A stretch of DNA of 64,000 bases from Mesorhizobium_G sp050247155 (GTDB lineage Bacteria; Pseudomonadota; Alphaproteobacteria; Rhizobiales; Rhizobiaceae), in NCBI GenBank assembly GCA_050247155.1, contig JBFWUS010000012.1, forward strand, positions 1 to 64,000. Direction: 5' to 3'. Below the pieces are notes generated by a model. It did not search any database. It was not told the DNA's origin and saw only the letters and a program-made list of their open reading frames with translations. Made by a program: the position numbers and the translations under genes. Below, piece by piece: positions 54,011 to 64,000 of this stretch (positions are counted from its first letter, which is position 1; each line of letters opens with the position of its first letter).

Positions 54011-55129
54011 ATGACCCGCCTCCCCTCTTTCGCCACCGACATCGTCGCGCTCTTCGCCCAACGCGGAGCGGCCCTCACCGATGTCGCCATCGTGCAGCCG
54101 GCCGATCCGTTCCTCGACATGGCCGGCGAGGACCTGCGCCGCCGCATTTTCCTGACCGAGAGCGAAACCGGCGAGCAGCTTTGCCTGCGGCCTGAATTCA
54201 CCATCCCGGTCTGTCTCGACCACATCGCCAGCCGCGCCGGCACGCCGCGCCGCTATGCCTATCTCGGCGAGGTGTTTCGCCAGCGCCGTGACGGCGAGAC
54301 GGAATTTTTTCAGGCCGGCATCGAGGATCTGGGCGAAACCGACACAGCCAAAGCCGACGCCCGGTCGATCGCCGATGCCCATGCCCTGCTTTCGGCGGTC
54401 TTGCCCGGGAAACCACTGACAATCACGCTCGGGGATCAGGCGATTTTCGAAGCGGTTCTGGCCGCGCTCGGCCTGCCGCGCGGCTGGCGGATGCGGCTGG
54501 CCCGCGCCTTCGGTTCGCGCGAACAGCTTGAAGCGGCGCTTGCTGACCTTGCCGATCCGCCACGCAATGGCGCGCTGCCCGCCAACGTCGCCAGTCTCGT
54601 CATGGACGGCGATATCGAGGCGCTGGCGGCACATATAGAAGCGGGCATGGAAGAGACCGGCCTGTCGCCCTCCGCCGGCCGTACGCCGGCGGAGATTGCG
54701 CGCCGCCTAATCGAGAAGGCCGAACTGCGCAGCGTGCGCCTGTCGGCGGAAGCTTTTGATGCGCTGAAGGCCTTTCTGGCCATTCATGCACCGCTCTCGG
54801 AAGCGGCCGGCACGCTCGCCGATTTCGCCGGGAAAGCCGGTCTGTCGCTTAGTGCGGCGCTCGAAAAATTCTCCGCCCGTGCAGACGCCGTCTCCGATCA
54901 GGGCCTCGGCAACGCGGAAATCTTCTATGACGCCGCCTTTGGCCGCCCGCTCGATTATTACACCGGACTGGTGTTCGAGATCGGCATACCCGGCGCAGAG
55001 CGTCCGCTGGTCGGCGGCGGGCGGTTCGACCGTTTGCTGACGCTGCTGGGCGCCAAAAAGCCGATCCCCGGTGTTGGCTTCTCCGTCTGGCTGGATCGCA
55101 TCGAGGCGGCGCGGGGTGTTGCCAAATGA
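54011..55129 (+). CDS. hisZ: ATP phosphoribosyltransferase regulatory subunit
   Basis: A protein of 372 aa, a HisRS paralogue without tRNA charging. The motif 2-like stretch is RYAYLGEVFRQRRDGETEFFQAG, and the C-terminal half ends with LDYYTGLVFEIG and GGGRFDRLLTLLG. It regulates and is required by the short form of HisG, whose gene follows. The ATG at 54011 comes just after the palindromic repeat; the longer frame from 53906 covers the repeat and is rejected. Confidence 0.92.
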   Translation: MTRLPSFATDIVALFAQRGAALTDVAIVQPADPFLDMAGEDLRRRIFLTESETGEQLCLRPEFTIPVCLDHIASRAGTPRRYAYLGEVFRQRRDGETEFFQAGIEDLGETDTAKADARSIADAHALLSAVLPGKPLTITLGDQAIFEAVLAALGLPRGWRMRLARAFGSREQLEAALADLADPPRNGALPANVASLVMDGDIEALAAHIEAGMEETGLSPSAGRTPAEIARRLIEKAELRSVRLSAEAFDALKAFLAIHAPLSEAAGTLADFAGKAGLSLSAALEKFSARADAVSDQGLGNAEIFYDAAFGRPLDYYTGLVFEIGIPGAERPLVGGGRFDRLLTLLGAKKPIPGVGFSVWLDRIEAARGVAK

Positions 55130-55147
55130 TTGCGTCCGTAGCGCGCG

Positions 55148-55250
55148 TTACCCCCACCCCTAACCCCTCCCCACAAGGGGGAGGGGGACTTGGCGTCAAC
55201 GCCGGCGAATCCCCCTCCCCCTTGTGGGGAGGGGTTAGGGGTGGGGGTAA
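55148..55250. repeat. 41-bp perfect inverted repeat between hisZ and hisG
   Basis: The arms 55148-55188 and 55210-55250 are exact reverse complements over 41 nt (outer end TTACCCCCACCCCTAACC), with a 21-nt loop that itself holds a small GGCGT/ACGCC hairpin. The GTGGGGAGGGGTTAGGGGTGGG words are widespread rhizobial repeat words. It would form a very stable stem in the hisZ-hisG transcript. Confidence 0.85.
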
Positions 55251-55283
55251 GATTTGGCAGCAGCCGCGCCGAGGCCATACACA

Positions 55284-55994
55284 ATGACCCTCACGCTTGC
55301 CCTGCCATCCAAGGGCCGGCTCAAAGAGCAGGCGTTGGAAACCCTCGCCAAGGCCGGGCTTACGGTCAGCCTGCCGTCCGACGATCGCAAGTATCGCGCG
55401 CGGGTCGAGAACCTGAAGGGCGTCGACGTCGCCTTCCTCTCGGCATCCGAAATCGCCGGCGAGATCGGTCGCGGCGCGGTCGATCTCGGTGTCACCGGCG
55501 AGGATGTCCTGCGCGAAAAGACGGCCGACTGGGAACAACGCACCGAAATCCTGACCCGGCTCGGCTTCGGCCACGCGGACGTCGTCGTGGCGGTGCCGGA
55601 CATCTGGCTGGATGTCGACAGCATGGCCGACCTCGACGATGTCGCTGCCGACTTCCGCCAGCGCCATGGCCGCCGCCTGCGCATCGCGACCAAATACTGG
55701 CGGCTGACGCAACAATTCTTCTCCGGCAAGCACGGCATTCAGGTCTATCGCATCGTCGAGAGCCTTGGCGCGACCGAGGGCGCACCGGCGGCCGGCTCGG
55801 CCGATGTCATCGTCGACATTACGACGACAGGTTCGACGCTGCGCGCCAACCGTTTGAAAGTGCTGGACGACGGCATCATCCTGCGCTCGCAGGCCTGCCT
55901 CGTCGCCTCACGCAAAAAACGCAGCGCCAAGGACGAGGCGCTGGTGGCGGAGATTGCGGGGATGGTGACGCAGGCGATGGGGAATAGGGAATAG
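55284..55994 (+). CDS. hisG: ATP phosphoribosyltransferase catalytic subunit, short form
   Basis: A protein of 236 aa, short-form length without the C-terminal regulatory domain of E. coli HisG. Motifs are LALPSKGRLKEQALETL at the start, EIAGEIGRGAVDLGVTGEDVL, and the PRPP loop in ADVIVDITTTGSTLRANRLKVL. It catalyses the first step of histidine synthesis, ATP plus PRPP, with HisZ. The start at 55284 is 33 nt after the inverted repeat. Confidence 0.95.
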   Translation: MTLTLALPSKGRLKEQALETLAKAGLTVSLPSDDRKYRARVENLKGVDVAFLSASEIAGEIGRGAVDLGVTGEDVLREKTADWEQRTEILTRLGFGHADVVVAVPDIWLDVDSMADLDDVAADFRQRHGRRLRIATKYWRLTQQFFSGKHGIQVYRIVESLGATEGAPAAGSADVIVDITTTGSTLRANRLKVLDDGIILRSQACLVASRKKRSAKDEALVAEIAGMVTQAMGNRE

Positions 55995-56121
55995 GGTTTG
56001 GCAAGCTAAGAACCTGCCGAACGTCCAGTGCACTATTTCCCTATTCGCTGCTGCCTATTCCCCACTCCCACAATCCATTCACCCCTGCTAATCTGCCCCG
56101 TCGTTCTGGGAGGATCGTCAC

Positions 56122-57834
56122 ATGCCAAACCATTCGCTGAAACCAGTGGGCGGGAAGAGCCGTGTCATCGGCGACACATCCAGGCCGCTGCTCGGACTGA
56201 CGATCCCGCAACTCCTCGCCCGAGCCGTGCGTGCCAATGGCCCGCGTGAGGCAGCCGTGTTTGTCGATCAAGACAAGCGCTTCACCTGGGACGAATTCGC
56301 CGAGACGGTCGACCAGCTCGCTGCCGGACTGCTCGCGCTGGGCTTGAAGACCGGCGAGCGCATCGGCATCTGGTCGCCCAATCGCTGGGAATGGCTGGTC
56401 ACCCAGTTCGCCACCGCCCGCATCGGGCTGATCCTGGTCAACATCAATCCGGCCTATCGGCTGGCCGAGCTCGAATATGCGCTGAACAAGGTCTCCTGCA
56501 AGGCGCTGATCACGGCGGCGAAATTCAAGACGTCCGACTATCTCGGCATGCTGCAGGCCCTGGCGCCCGAGCTGGCCGACGCCGAACCCGGTTCTCTCAA
56601 GTCGAAAACGCTGCCACATCTGAAAATCGTCATCCGCATGGGCGAGGACGAAACGCCCGGCATGTACAATTTCGCCGACGTGCTCACCATGGTTGGTGCG
56701 GAAGACCTTGCGCAGCTTGACGATATCACCGACGAGCTTGATCCTAACGACGCGGTGAACATCCAGTTCACCTCCGGCACGACCGGCATGCCGAAAGGCG
56801 CAACGCTCACCCACCGCAACATCGTCAACAATGCCGATCAGGTGACGTCCGGCATGAACTTCACCGACGAGGACCGGCTTTGCATTCCGGTGCCGTTCTA
56901 TCATTGCTTCGGCATGGTCATGGGCACGCTTGGCTGCGTCTCGAAAGGGGCGACGATGGTCGTTCCGGGCGAGGGTTTCGAGCCGGGCGCAACGTTGCGC
57001 GCCGCGACCGGCGAAAAATGCACGGCGCTCTACGGCGTACCGACGATGTTTGTGGCCATGCTCGACCATCCGGATTTCAAGAATTTCGATTTCTCAACCC
57101 TGCGCACCGGTATCATGGCGGGCGCGCCCTGCCCAATCGAGGTGATGAAGAAGGTCAACTCACTGATGAACATGCCAGAGGTGACCATTGCCTATGGCAT
57201 GACCGAGACCAGCCCGGTCTCCTTCCAGAGCGCGGTGGACGACCCGCTCGAAAAACGCGTGTCGAGCGTCGGACGCATCCGGCCGCATCTGGAGGTGAAG
57301 CTCGTCGACGAAAGCGGCAACGCCGTGCCGGTCGGCCAACCGGGAGAACTCTGCACGCGCGGTTATTCGGTGATGAAGGGCTATTGGGGTGACCCGGAAA
57401 AGACAAAGGACGCCATCGACGCCGACGGCTGGATGCACACCGGCGATCTCGCGACATTCGACGAGGATGGCTACTGCAACATCGTTGGCCGAGTGAAGGA
57501 CATGGTCATCCGCGGCGGCGAGAACGTCTATCCGCGCGAGGTCGAGGAATTCCTCTACCGTCATCCGAAAATCGCGCAGGTGCAGGTGTTCGGCGTGCCG
57601 GACCAGAAGTATGGCGAGGAACTCTGCGCCTGGGTGGTCGTCGCAGCCGGCGAAAAGCTCAACGAGGAGGAGGTGAAGGCGTTCTGCCAGGGGCAGATCG
57701 CGCACTACAAGATCCCGCGTTATGTGCGGTTCAAACCCGAGCTGCCGATGACGGTGACCGGCAAGCCACAGAAATTCATCATGCGCGACGCGATGGTGGA
57801 GGAATTGGGACTGGAGATCGCCAGGACGGCTTGA
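56122..57834 (+). CDS. AMP-binding acyl-CoA synthetase
   Basis: A protein of 570 aa of the ANL superfamily. The P-loop-like motif is IQFTSGTTGMPKGATLTH, the A5-like segment IAYGMTETSPVSFQ, the A7/A8 segment GWMHTGDLATFDEDGYCNIVGRVKDM, and the A10 Lys is in MTVTGKPQKFIM. It activates a carboxylic acid to its CoA thioester via the adenylate. The sequence resembles medium- or long-chain fatty acid-CoA ligases rather than aryl-CoA ligases. It has its own start region, following repeat-like CCCTATTC words after hisG. Confidence 0.9.
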   Translation: MPNHSLKPVGGKSRVIGDTSRPLLGLTIPQLLARAVRANGPREAAVFVDQDKRFTWDEFAETVDQLAAGLLALGLKTGERIGIWSPNRWEWLVTQFATARIGLILVNINPAYRLAELEYALNKVSCKALITAAKFKTSDYLGMLQALAPELADAEPGSLKSKTLPHLKIVIRMGEDETPGMYNFADVLTMVGAEDLAQLDDITDELDPNDAVNIQFTSGTTGMPKGATLTHRNIVNNADQVTSGMNFTDEDRLCIPVPFYHCFGMVMGTLGCVSKGATMVVPGEGFEPGATLRAATGEKCTALYGVPTMFVAMLDHPDFKNFDFSTLRTGIMAGAPCPIEVMKKVNSLMNMPEVTIAYGMTETSPVSFQSAVDDPLEKRVSSVGRIRPHLEVKLVDESGNAVPVGQPGELCTRGYSVMKGYWGDPEKTKDAIDADGWMHTGDLATFDEDGYCNIVGRVKDMVIRGGENVYPREVEEFLYRHPKIAQVQVFGVPDQKYGEELCAWVVVAAGEKLNEEEVKAFCQGQIAHYKIPRYVRFKPELPMTVTGKPQKFIMRDAMVEELGLEIARTA

Positions 57835-57841
57835 AGATAGC

Positions 57842-58501
57842 CTACTTGATAGCAGGGCGCTTGAGCCGCGCCCTCTCCCGCTCAACTTCCTCGCGGCAAT
57901 AGCAGCCTTCGAGATGGTCATTGACCATGCCCATGGCCTGCATGAAGGCGTAGACGGTCGTCGGCCCGACAAAGCTCCAGCCGCGTCTTTTCAGTTCTTT
58001 CGAGATGCGGGTTGATACCGGCGTCGTCGGATTGGCCACGATGTGCTCGCGGTCGACGCGTTCTGGCCGGTCAGCCGGCCCGGGTTCAAAGCTCCAGAAG
58101 AAGGCGGCCAGCGACCCGGCCTCTTTCACCAGCTCCTGCGCGCGCTTCGCATTGTTTATGGTCGAGACGATCTTGCCGCGATGGCGGATGATGCCGGCAT
58201 CCTGCAGCAGCTGCTCGACATCTGATTCATCAAAAGTCGCTATCGTATTGAAATCGAAGCCTTCGAACGCTTTGCGGAAGTTCTCGCGCTTGCGCAGGAT
58301 GGTCAGCCAGGACAGACCGGACTGGAAACCCTCCAGGCAGATCTTTTCGAACAGCCGCTGGTCGTTCACCACCGGCCGGCCCCATTCCCTGTCATGATAG
58401 AGCTGATAGTCGGCTAGATTGCCATGCCAGGCGCAGCGGCGCTTGCCGTCGTCGCCATCGACAAGGCCAGCAGGCGCGGGAAATGTGTTGGAACCGGTCA
58501 T
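57842..58501 (-). CDS. tag: DNA-3-methyladenine glycosylase I
   Basis: A protein of 219 aa. The Tag pattern is complete: RCAWHGNLADYQLYHDREWG at the start, FQSGLSWLTILRKRENFRKAF, and the C-terminal zinc-snap His and Cys (MVNDHLEGCYC). It excises 3-methyladenine from DNA. It ends 7 nt from the acyl-CoA synthetase gene, convergent with it. Confidence 0.93.
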   Translation of the reverse strand: MTGSNTFPAPAGLVDGDDGKRRCAWHGNLADYQLYHDREWGRPVVNDQRLFEKICLEGFQSGLSWLTILRKRENFRKAFEGFDFNTIATFDESDVEQLLQDAGIIRHRGKIVSTINNAKRAQELVKEAGSLAAFFWSFEPGPADRPERVDREHIVANPTTPVSTRISKELKRRGWSFVGPTTVYAFMQAMGMVNDHLEGCYCREEVERERARLKRPAIK

Positions 58502-58683
58502 TTCTGCATTCTTTACCGAGGATTTACCAGTTTTCTGAACAGTGCGGTAACCACACCAAAAGGTTTACGGCAAGCTTTGCATTTTAAGCATGGCGATTCA
58601 TCATTCGGTTGCCGGCATCGCGGAAAATCCTCTTCGGCGCCGCTCAGCTTTTCGGCGCATGCCTGTGTAATGAGAGTCCGTTC

Positions 58684-59481
58684 ATGCATCTGCGTCCCCT
58701 TCTTCTGAGCGCCGCCGCGCTGCTGCTTCTTCAAGCCACACCGTCTCTTTCGCAGGACAGGTATATCGCCCGTCCGCCGGTCGTCGTCAGCCCGGATCTT
58801 GCAGCGCCATGGGTCATGCAACTGGGCCAGCAGCCTGGCAGAGTTGTGCGGCGCGCATCGCGCGAATATGCGCCGCGCCCGGTCTACCGTCGGGTGGTTC
58901 GCCGGCTTCCCGATGGCGGCGTGCTTGTACAACCCGGCCGGCAAGTCTTGCGCCGGATGCCTGCGGCGCGGGTGCAGACGGCCGGCATCGCCGCGCCGCA
59001 AAAGCGCGCCGTCCAGCCGCAGATGAACCCGATCTACCTGCCGCGTGAGGTCGATTATCCATCCGACCTGAAAGCAGGTTCGATCGTGATCGATTCGCCG
59101 AACAAGTTCCTCTATTTCATCCGCGGCGACGGCACCGCACGGCGCTTTGGCGTCGGCGTCGGCAAGGACGATATGGGCTGGACCGGCACGCAGCCGATCA
59201 GCCGCAAGGCTGAGTGGCCTGAGTGGCGTCCGCCGGCTGAAATGATTGCCCGTGAAAAGGCCAAGGGTCGGGACCTGCCGGCCTACATGGCCGGCGGCGA
59301 GGCAAACCCGCTCGGCGCCCGGGCGCTTTACCTCGGCTCGACGCTTTATCGCATCCACGGCACCAACGCGCCCTGGACCATCGGCACGCAGGCATCATCT
59401 GGCTGCATCCGCATGCGCAATCAAGATGTCATCGAGCTCTACGAGATGGTGAAGGTCGGCGCGAAAGTCGTTGTTATGTGA
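58684..59481 (+). CDS. L,D-transpeptidase (YkuD domain), exported
   Basis: A protein of 265 aa. The N-terminal signal peptide is LRPLLLSAAALLLLQATPSLSQD. The YkuD domain (about 130-262) has the active-site motif YRIHGTNAPWTIGTQASSGC with the catalytic Cys and IRMRNQDV after it. It forms 3-3 crosslinks in peptidoglycan or attaches proteins to it, in the periplasm. A proline- and arginine-rich linker lies between the signal and domain. It is followed by a strong terminator. Confidence 0.92.
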   Translation: MHLRPLLLSAAALLLLQATPSLSQDRYIARPPVVVSPDLAAPWVMQLGQQPGRVVRRASREYAPRPVYRRVVRRLPDGGVLVQPGRQVLRRMPAARVQTAGIAAPQKRAVQPQMNPIYLPREVDYPSDLKAGSIVIDSPNKFLYFIRGDGTARRFGVGVGKDDMGWTGTQPISRKAEWPEWRPPAEMIAREKAKGRDLPAYMAGGEANPLGARALYLGSTLYRIHGTNAPWTIGTQASSGCIRMRNQDVIELYEMVKVGAKVVVM

Positions 59482-59534
59482 TTCTTTTCCCGGATCGGGG
59501 GACGGGCGACCGGCACAAAGCCGGCTCCGTCGAG

Positions 59535-59572
59535 AACGGCGCGGGTCAGGGCCCCGCGCCGTTTTCGTTTTC
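59535..59572 (+). terminator. Rho-independent terminator after the L,D-transpeptidase gene
   Basis: AACGGCGCGGG (59535-59545) pairs with CCCGCGCCGTT (59553-59563) around a 7-nt loop, and TTCGTTTTCT follows. It is 54 nt after the stop. Confidence 0.8.
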
Positions 59573-59588
59573 TCTCAAGCGTAAGAAT

Positions 59589-60917
<1,329 letters not shown>

Positions 60918-60927
60918 TGGAAAGTGC

Positions 60928-62133
60928 CTACCCCATCCGTCCCGGATTGAGAATGTTGTTGGGATCGAATTCCGCCTTCAGCCGCCGCGACAACTCCGCC
61001 AGCGCCGGCGCTTGCGGTTCGAACACCGACACTGCGGCGCGGATCGCCGGCGTGGCCCGCACCAGCGTCGCGTGGCCGCCGCCGTGGCTTCGAACCAGCG
61101 TGCGCAGTCGCTCGGCTTCCGGCTCACCATGTTCCATCCGCAGCCAGACGAGGCCGCCTTGCCAGTCGTAGAAACACGTGGCCGGCACGTCGCGGCGCAG
61201 CGCCAGCGTCATGTTGTGAGCATCGGCGGGCGGCATGGAAACGCGCCAGACCGGCCTGTCGGCGCCATCGACAAACGGTGCGCAGTCGCGAATGCCGCGC
61301 CAAAGCGCTCGCGAGCGTTCGCCGTCGATGCGCTGCATCGGACCCGCATTTTTCAGCAACCCCTCCAGCAGCGCCAGCCTGTAGGCGATCGACGGCGGAA
61401 AACCTTCCAGCCGCAACAGGGTTGCGGCCGGCGAGCCGAGCGAGCCGCGATCCACCAACACCGAGATGCCCTCCGGCAGGTGGGCGGCGCTGGAGACCTC
61501 CGCGCTCGACCCCATCGCCAAGCTCATGGCCGACGCCGCCTGATCGTCCAGCAGGCCGCGCACCGCGAGCGTCGTCTCGGTCTCGGCAGCCGGCAGCACT
61601 TTGAAAGTCACTTCGGTGGCCACTGCGAGCGTGCCCCATGATCCGGCTAGTCCCTTTGAGAGATCATAGCCGGTGACGTTCTTCACCACCCGCCCGCCAG
61701 CCTTGAAGGCTTCGCCGCGACCGGACACGGCGCTGATGCCGAGGATATGGTCGCGCGCCGCGCCCGCCTTCAGGCGTCTCGGTCCGGCCAGATTGGCGGC
61801 AAGCGCCCCGCCGATCGTGCCGCGTCCCGGCTCGCCCCCGAGCAACGGCCCGTAATCCATCGGCTCGAACGCAAGTTGCTGCCCGTGTTCTGCAAGCAAC
61901 TTCTCGATGTCCACCAAGGGAGTACCGCCGAAAGCGCTCAGGACAAGCTCTTCCGGCTCATAAAGCGTCACCCCTGAAAGCTTCGACAGATCGAGCGTAT
62001 ACTCCGCCTGCGCGGGCCGGCCGATGCCGCGCTTGGAACCATGACCGACGATTTCCAGCGGGGTTTGTTCGGCCGCCGCCCAGCGGACAATCGAGAGGAC
62101 CGCCGAAGACGATGAGGGTTTAAGTGTGGTCAT
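60928..62133 (-). CDS. glcE: Glycolate oxidase FAD-binding subunit GlcE
   Basis: A protein of 401 aa of the FAD_binding_4 type. The FAD contacts are ERIVGHGSKRG-like (here PLEIVGHGSKRGIG), GGEPGRGTIGGALAANLAGPRR and KNVTGYDLSKGLAGSWGTLA. The C terminus is FDPNNILNPGRMG. It forms the glycolate dehydrogenase with GlcD and GlcF. It lies 8 nt after glcD. Confidence 0.92.
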   Translation of the reverse strand: MTTLKPSSSSAVLSIVRWAAAEQTPLEIVGHGSKRGIGRPAQAEYTLDLSKLSGVTLYEPEELVLSAFGGTPLVDIEKLLAEHGQQLAFEPMDYGPLLGGEPGRGTIGGALAANLAGPRRLKAGAARDHILGISAVSGRGEAFKAGGRVVKNVTGYDLSKGLAGSWGTLAVATEVTFKVLPAAETETTLAVRGLLDDQAASAMSLAMGSSAEVSSAAHLPEGISVLVDRGSLGSPAATLLRLEGFPPSIAYRLALLEGLLKNAGPMQRIDGERSRALWRGIRDCAPFVDGADRPVWRVSMPPADAHNMTLALRRDVPATCFYDWQGGLVWLRMEHGEPEAERLRTLVRSHGGGHATLVRATPAIRAAVSVFEPQAPALAELSRRLKAEFDPNNILNPGRMG

Positions 62134-62141
62134 CGCGCGGA

Positions 62142-63638
62142 TCAGAATCTCGGAATGTCCGGAAATGCCACCTGCCCCTTATGGACATGCATACGGCCAA
62201 GCTCAGCGCAGCGCCGAAGCTGCGGAAACATCTTTCCGGGGTTGAGCAGATGGTTCGGGTCGAAGGCACATTTGACCCGCATCTGCTGGTCGAGGTCGGC
62301 TTGCGAAAACATTTCCGGCATCAGGTCGCGCTTTTCGACCCCCACACCGTGCTCGCCCGTCAGCACGCCGCCAACCTTAACGCACAGGCGCAGGATGTCG
62401 GAGCCGAAAGCTTCAGCCTTTTCCAACTCGCCGGGCACATTGGCGTCATAGAGGATCAGCGGGTGCAGATTGCCGTCGCCGGCGTGAAAGACGTTGGCGA
62501 CGCCCAAGCCATATTGCTCCGACAACTCGCGCATACCGGCCAGAACTCTGGGCAGCTCTTTTCGAGGAATCGTCCCGTCCATGCAGTAATAATCCGGCGA
62601 GATGCGCCCGACGGCCGGAAAGGCAGCCTTGCGGCCAGCCCAGAACGAGAGGCGTTCGGCTTCCGAACTGGAGATACGGCAGGTCGTGAAGCCATTTCTG
62701 GTCGCGATTGCCTCGACAAGACCAATGAGATGATCGACCTCCGCGGGCGGACCATCGAGTTCCACGATCAGCAGCGCTTCCACATCGAGTGGATAGCCGG
62801 CATGGACAAAATCCTCCGCCGCGTGGATGGCCGGGCGGTCCATCATCTCCATGCCACCCGGGATGATGCCGGCGCCAATGATATCGGCGACGCATTGGCC
62901 GCCTTGTTCGCTGGTCGGAAAACCGATCAGCAGCGCCCGCGCCGTCTCCGGCTTTTTCAGGATGCGCACGGTGACCTCGGTCACCACGCCGAGCAGCCCT
63001 TCCGAACCGGTCATGATGCCAAGCAGATCGTAGCCTTCGGCATCGAGATGCTTGCCACCCAGCCGCACGACCTCGCCGTTGATCAGCACCATTTCGATGC
63101 CGAGCACGTTGTTGGCGGTGAGGCCGTATTTCAGGCAATGCACGCCACCCGAATTTTCCGCCACATTGCCGCCGATCGAACAGGCGATCTGCGAGGATGG
63201 ATCGGGAGCATAATAGAACCCCTCCTGCTCGACCGCGTGTGTGATGCCGAGATTGGTGACGCCCGGCTGCGCCACCACGGCCCTATTCGGATAGTCGATC
63301 TCGAGGATACGATTGAAGCGGCTCATCACGAGCAGCACCGCATCTTCCAGCGGCAAGGCTCCGCCCGACAGAGAGGTGCCGGAGCCGCGCGGCACGACGC
63401 GGATGTTGCGCTCGTTGCAATAGGCAAGAATGCGCGAGACCTGTTCCACAGTCTCGGGCAGCACAACGACGAGCGGGAGCTGGCGATAGGCTGTCAGTCC
63501 GTCCGTTTCGAAGGCGCGCATTTCCACCGGCGCATCGACGACGCCTTCGCCCGGCACGATCAAGCGCATCGCGGCGACGATCTCATCGCGGCGGCGCAGC
63601 GTTTCCGCTTCAGGTGCTGGCATGACAAGGCCGGACAT
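62142..63638 (-). CDS. glcD: Glycolate oxidase subunit GlcD
   Basis: A protein of 498 aa, FAD-linked oxidase. The FAD site is VVPRGSGTSLSGGALPLEDA near residue 90-110 and NVAENSGGVHCLKYGLTANN. The catalytic His region is VLTGEHGVGVEKRDLM. It oxidises glycolate to glyoxylate at the head of the glyoxylate/photorespiratory-type salvage. First gene of the operon, with glcE and glcF downstream; the antitoxin-like gene lies 18 nt upstream. Confidence 0.94.
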   Translation of the reverse strand: MSGLVMPAPEAETLRRRDEIVAAMRLIVPGEGVVDAPVEMRAFETDGLTAYRQLPLVVVLPETVEQVSRILAYCNERNIRVVPRGSGTSLSGGALPLEDAVLLVMSRFNRILEIDYPNRAVVAQPGVTNLGITHAVEQEGFYYAPDPSSQIACSIGGNVAENSGGVHCLKYGLTANNVLGIEMVLINGEVVRLGGKHLDAEGYDLLGIMTGSEGLLGVVTEVTVRILKKPETARALLIGFPTSEQGGQCVADIIGAGIIPGGMEMMDRPAIHAAEDFVHAGYPLDVEALLIVELDGPPAEVDHLIGLVEAIATRNGFTTCRISSSEAERLSFWAGRKAAFPAVGRISPDYYCMDGTIPRKELPRVLAGMRELSEQYGLGVANVFHAGDGNLHPLILYDANVPGELEKAEAFGSDILRLCVKVGGVLTGEHGVGVEKRDLMPEMFSQADLDQQMRVKCAFDPNHLLNPGKMFPQLRRCAELGRMHVHKGQVAFPDIPRF

Positions 63639-63656
63639 CGGCAGGGCCCGGCTCTG

Positions 63657-63983
63657 CTAGCTAGCCAAGCGTTCTGGCTCGACCTTGAAATGCACCTCTT
63701 CGCGACGCCCAAGCTCACGCAACACCGCCGAAAGATTAGCCAGTCTTGGGTTTCCTCGCGGGCCGAACATCCGCATCAGGTTCTTAGGATCCATGGAAAC
63801 CGACACTGCAAGCTGTTCGAAGCCTATCGTCGCATTGATATAATTTCGAATGAGTGCTTTGCCGAGATCGGCATCGCCCGCATTCAGGGCCTCCATCGCC
63901 TCACTCAGCAAGGCGGCCCTGAATCCCGGATCGCGATCAGCGCGCTCTCTTACGGTCTCGCTGTAGCTGCGGGATAGCACCAT
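63657..63983 (-). CDS. HigA-like DNA-binding antitoxin/addiction-module regulator
   Basis: About 108 aa from an ATG at 63983 with GGAGG 7 nt upstream; the ATG at 63989 is too close to that site. The sequence (DPGFRAALLSEAMEALNAGD then GKALIRNYINATIGFEQLAVSV and NLMRMFGPRGNPRLANLSAVL) is that of a family of HTH regulators usually paired with RelE/HigB-like toxins. The partner would lie at the right of the window edge. The toxin is not seen here, so an antitoxin function is inferred. Confidence 0.65.
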   Translation of the reverse strand: MVLSRSYSETVRERADRDPGFRAALLSEAMEALNAGDADLGKALIRNYINATIGFEQLAVSVSMDPKNLMRMFGPRGNPRLANLSAVLRELGRREEVHFKVEPERLAS

Positions 63984-64000
63984 TGTCATTCCTCCAGCTT

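Noticed and set aside
53850..55250. Possible CRISPR array from repeated GGGG/CCCC words
   Set aside because: Only two unrelated inverted repeats with no regular spacers; they are palindromic intergenic elements.
62124..63977. Open frame of 617 codons on the plus strand
   Set aside because: Antisense to glcD and the antitoxin-like gene; composition is that of a shadow.

Overview
The window looks like a chromosome segment of an alphaproteobacterium of the order Hyphomicrobiales, probably a Mesorhizobium-like member of Phyllobacteriaceae. The reasons are high GC, GGAGG-type ribosome binding sites, a hisS-hisZ-hisG cluster with a short-form HisG, a divergent alphaproteobacterial-type HisRS, and intergenic palindromic repeats of the kind common in rhizobia. 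This placement is by recognition only; no search was run.

Left part, 1 to about 42,900: an accessory region devoted to small organic acids and aromatics. Positions 1-8,900 carry an insertion-sequence end that truncates a RidA gene, a nitronate monooxygenase-amidase-MDR oxidoreductase operon with an AraC regulator, a glutamine amidotransferase-MOSC pair behind a TetR-type operator, a TetR-RidA pair with a 36-bp palindromic operator, and an alpha/beta hydrolase with a divergent AraC gene. Positions 10,200-13,200 carry aldehyde dehydrogenase, flavin monooxygenase and a free-standing acyl carrier protein. Positions 13,600-23,200 carry catB, benABCD and a five-gene branched-chain-type ABC importer. 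Two LysR regulators (BenM/CatM-like) follow, with a tiny cysteine-rich ORF between them. A leftward operon (31,785 to 25,430) encodes an SCP2-like protein, an alpha/beta hydrolase, a beta-keto acid cleavage enzyme, a SCOT-type CoA-transferase, BenE, a ferritin-like protein and an orphan BoxA. It is divergent from catA.

Positions 33,675-42,084 carry a leftward 2-aminobenzoyl-CoA (anthranilate) operon under a MarR regulator: monooxygenase/reductase fusion, SDR, enoyl-CoA hydratase, two acyl-CoA dehydrogenases, a thioesterase and RidA. It ends in a hydratase/CoA-ligase chimeric pseudogene. A broken kynurenine-formamidase-like gene abuts the guaA 3' end.

Right part, 42,927 to 64,000: housekeeping genes. 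These are guaA, MTA/SAH nucleosidase, a thioesterase, tspO, rsmB-like, katG/oxyR, aqpZ, hisS-hisZ-hisG, an acyl-CoA synthetase, tag, an L,D-transpeptidase, glcDEF and an antitoxin-like regulator.

How it fits together: aromatic acids enter through the ABC system and BenE and reach catechol via BenABCD (and possibly the ALDH/flavoprotein branch). CatA and CatB then lead toward beta-ketoadipate. The usual catC and thiolase pcaF are not in the window. The cleavage enzyme plus SCOT pair suggests a thiolase-free ending. Palindromes of the form GTAT-N6-ATAC occur upstream of the ALDH operon and twice between catA and its divergent operon, and a second palindrome class marks both marR and the anthranilate operon.
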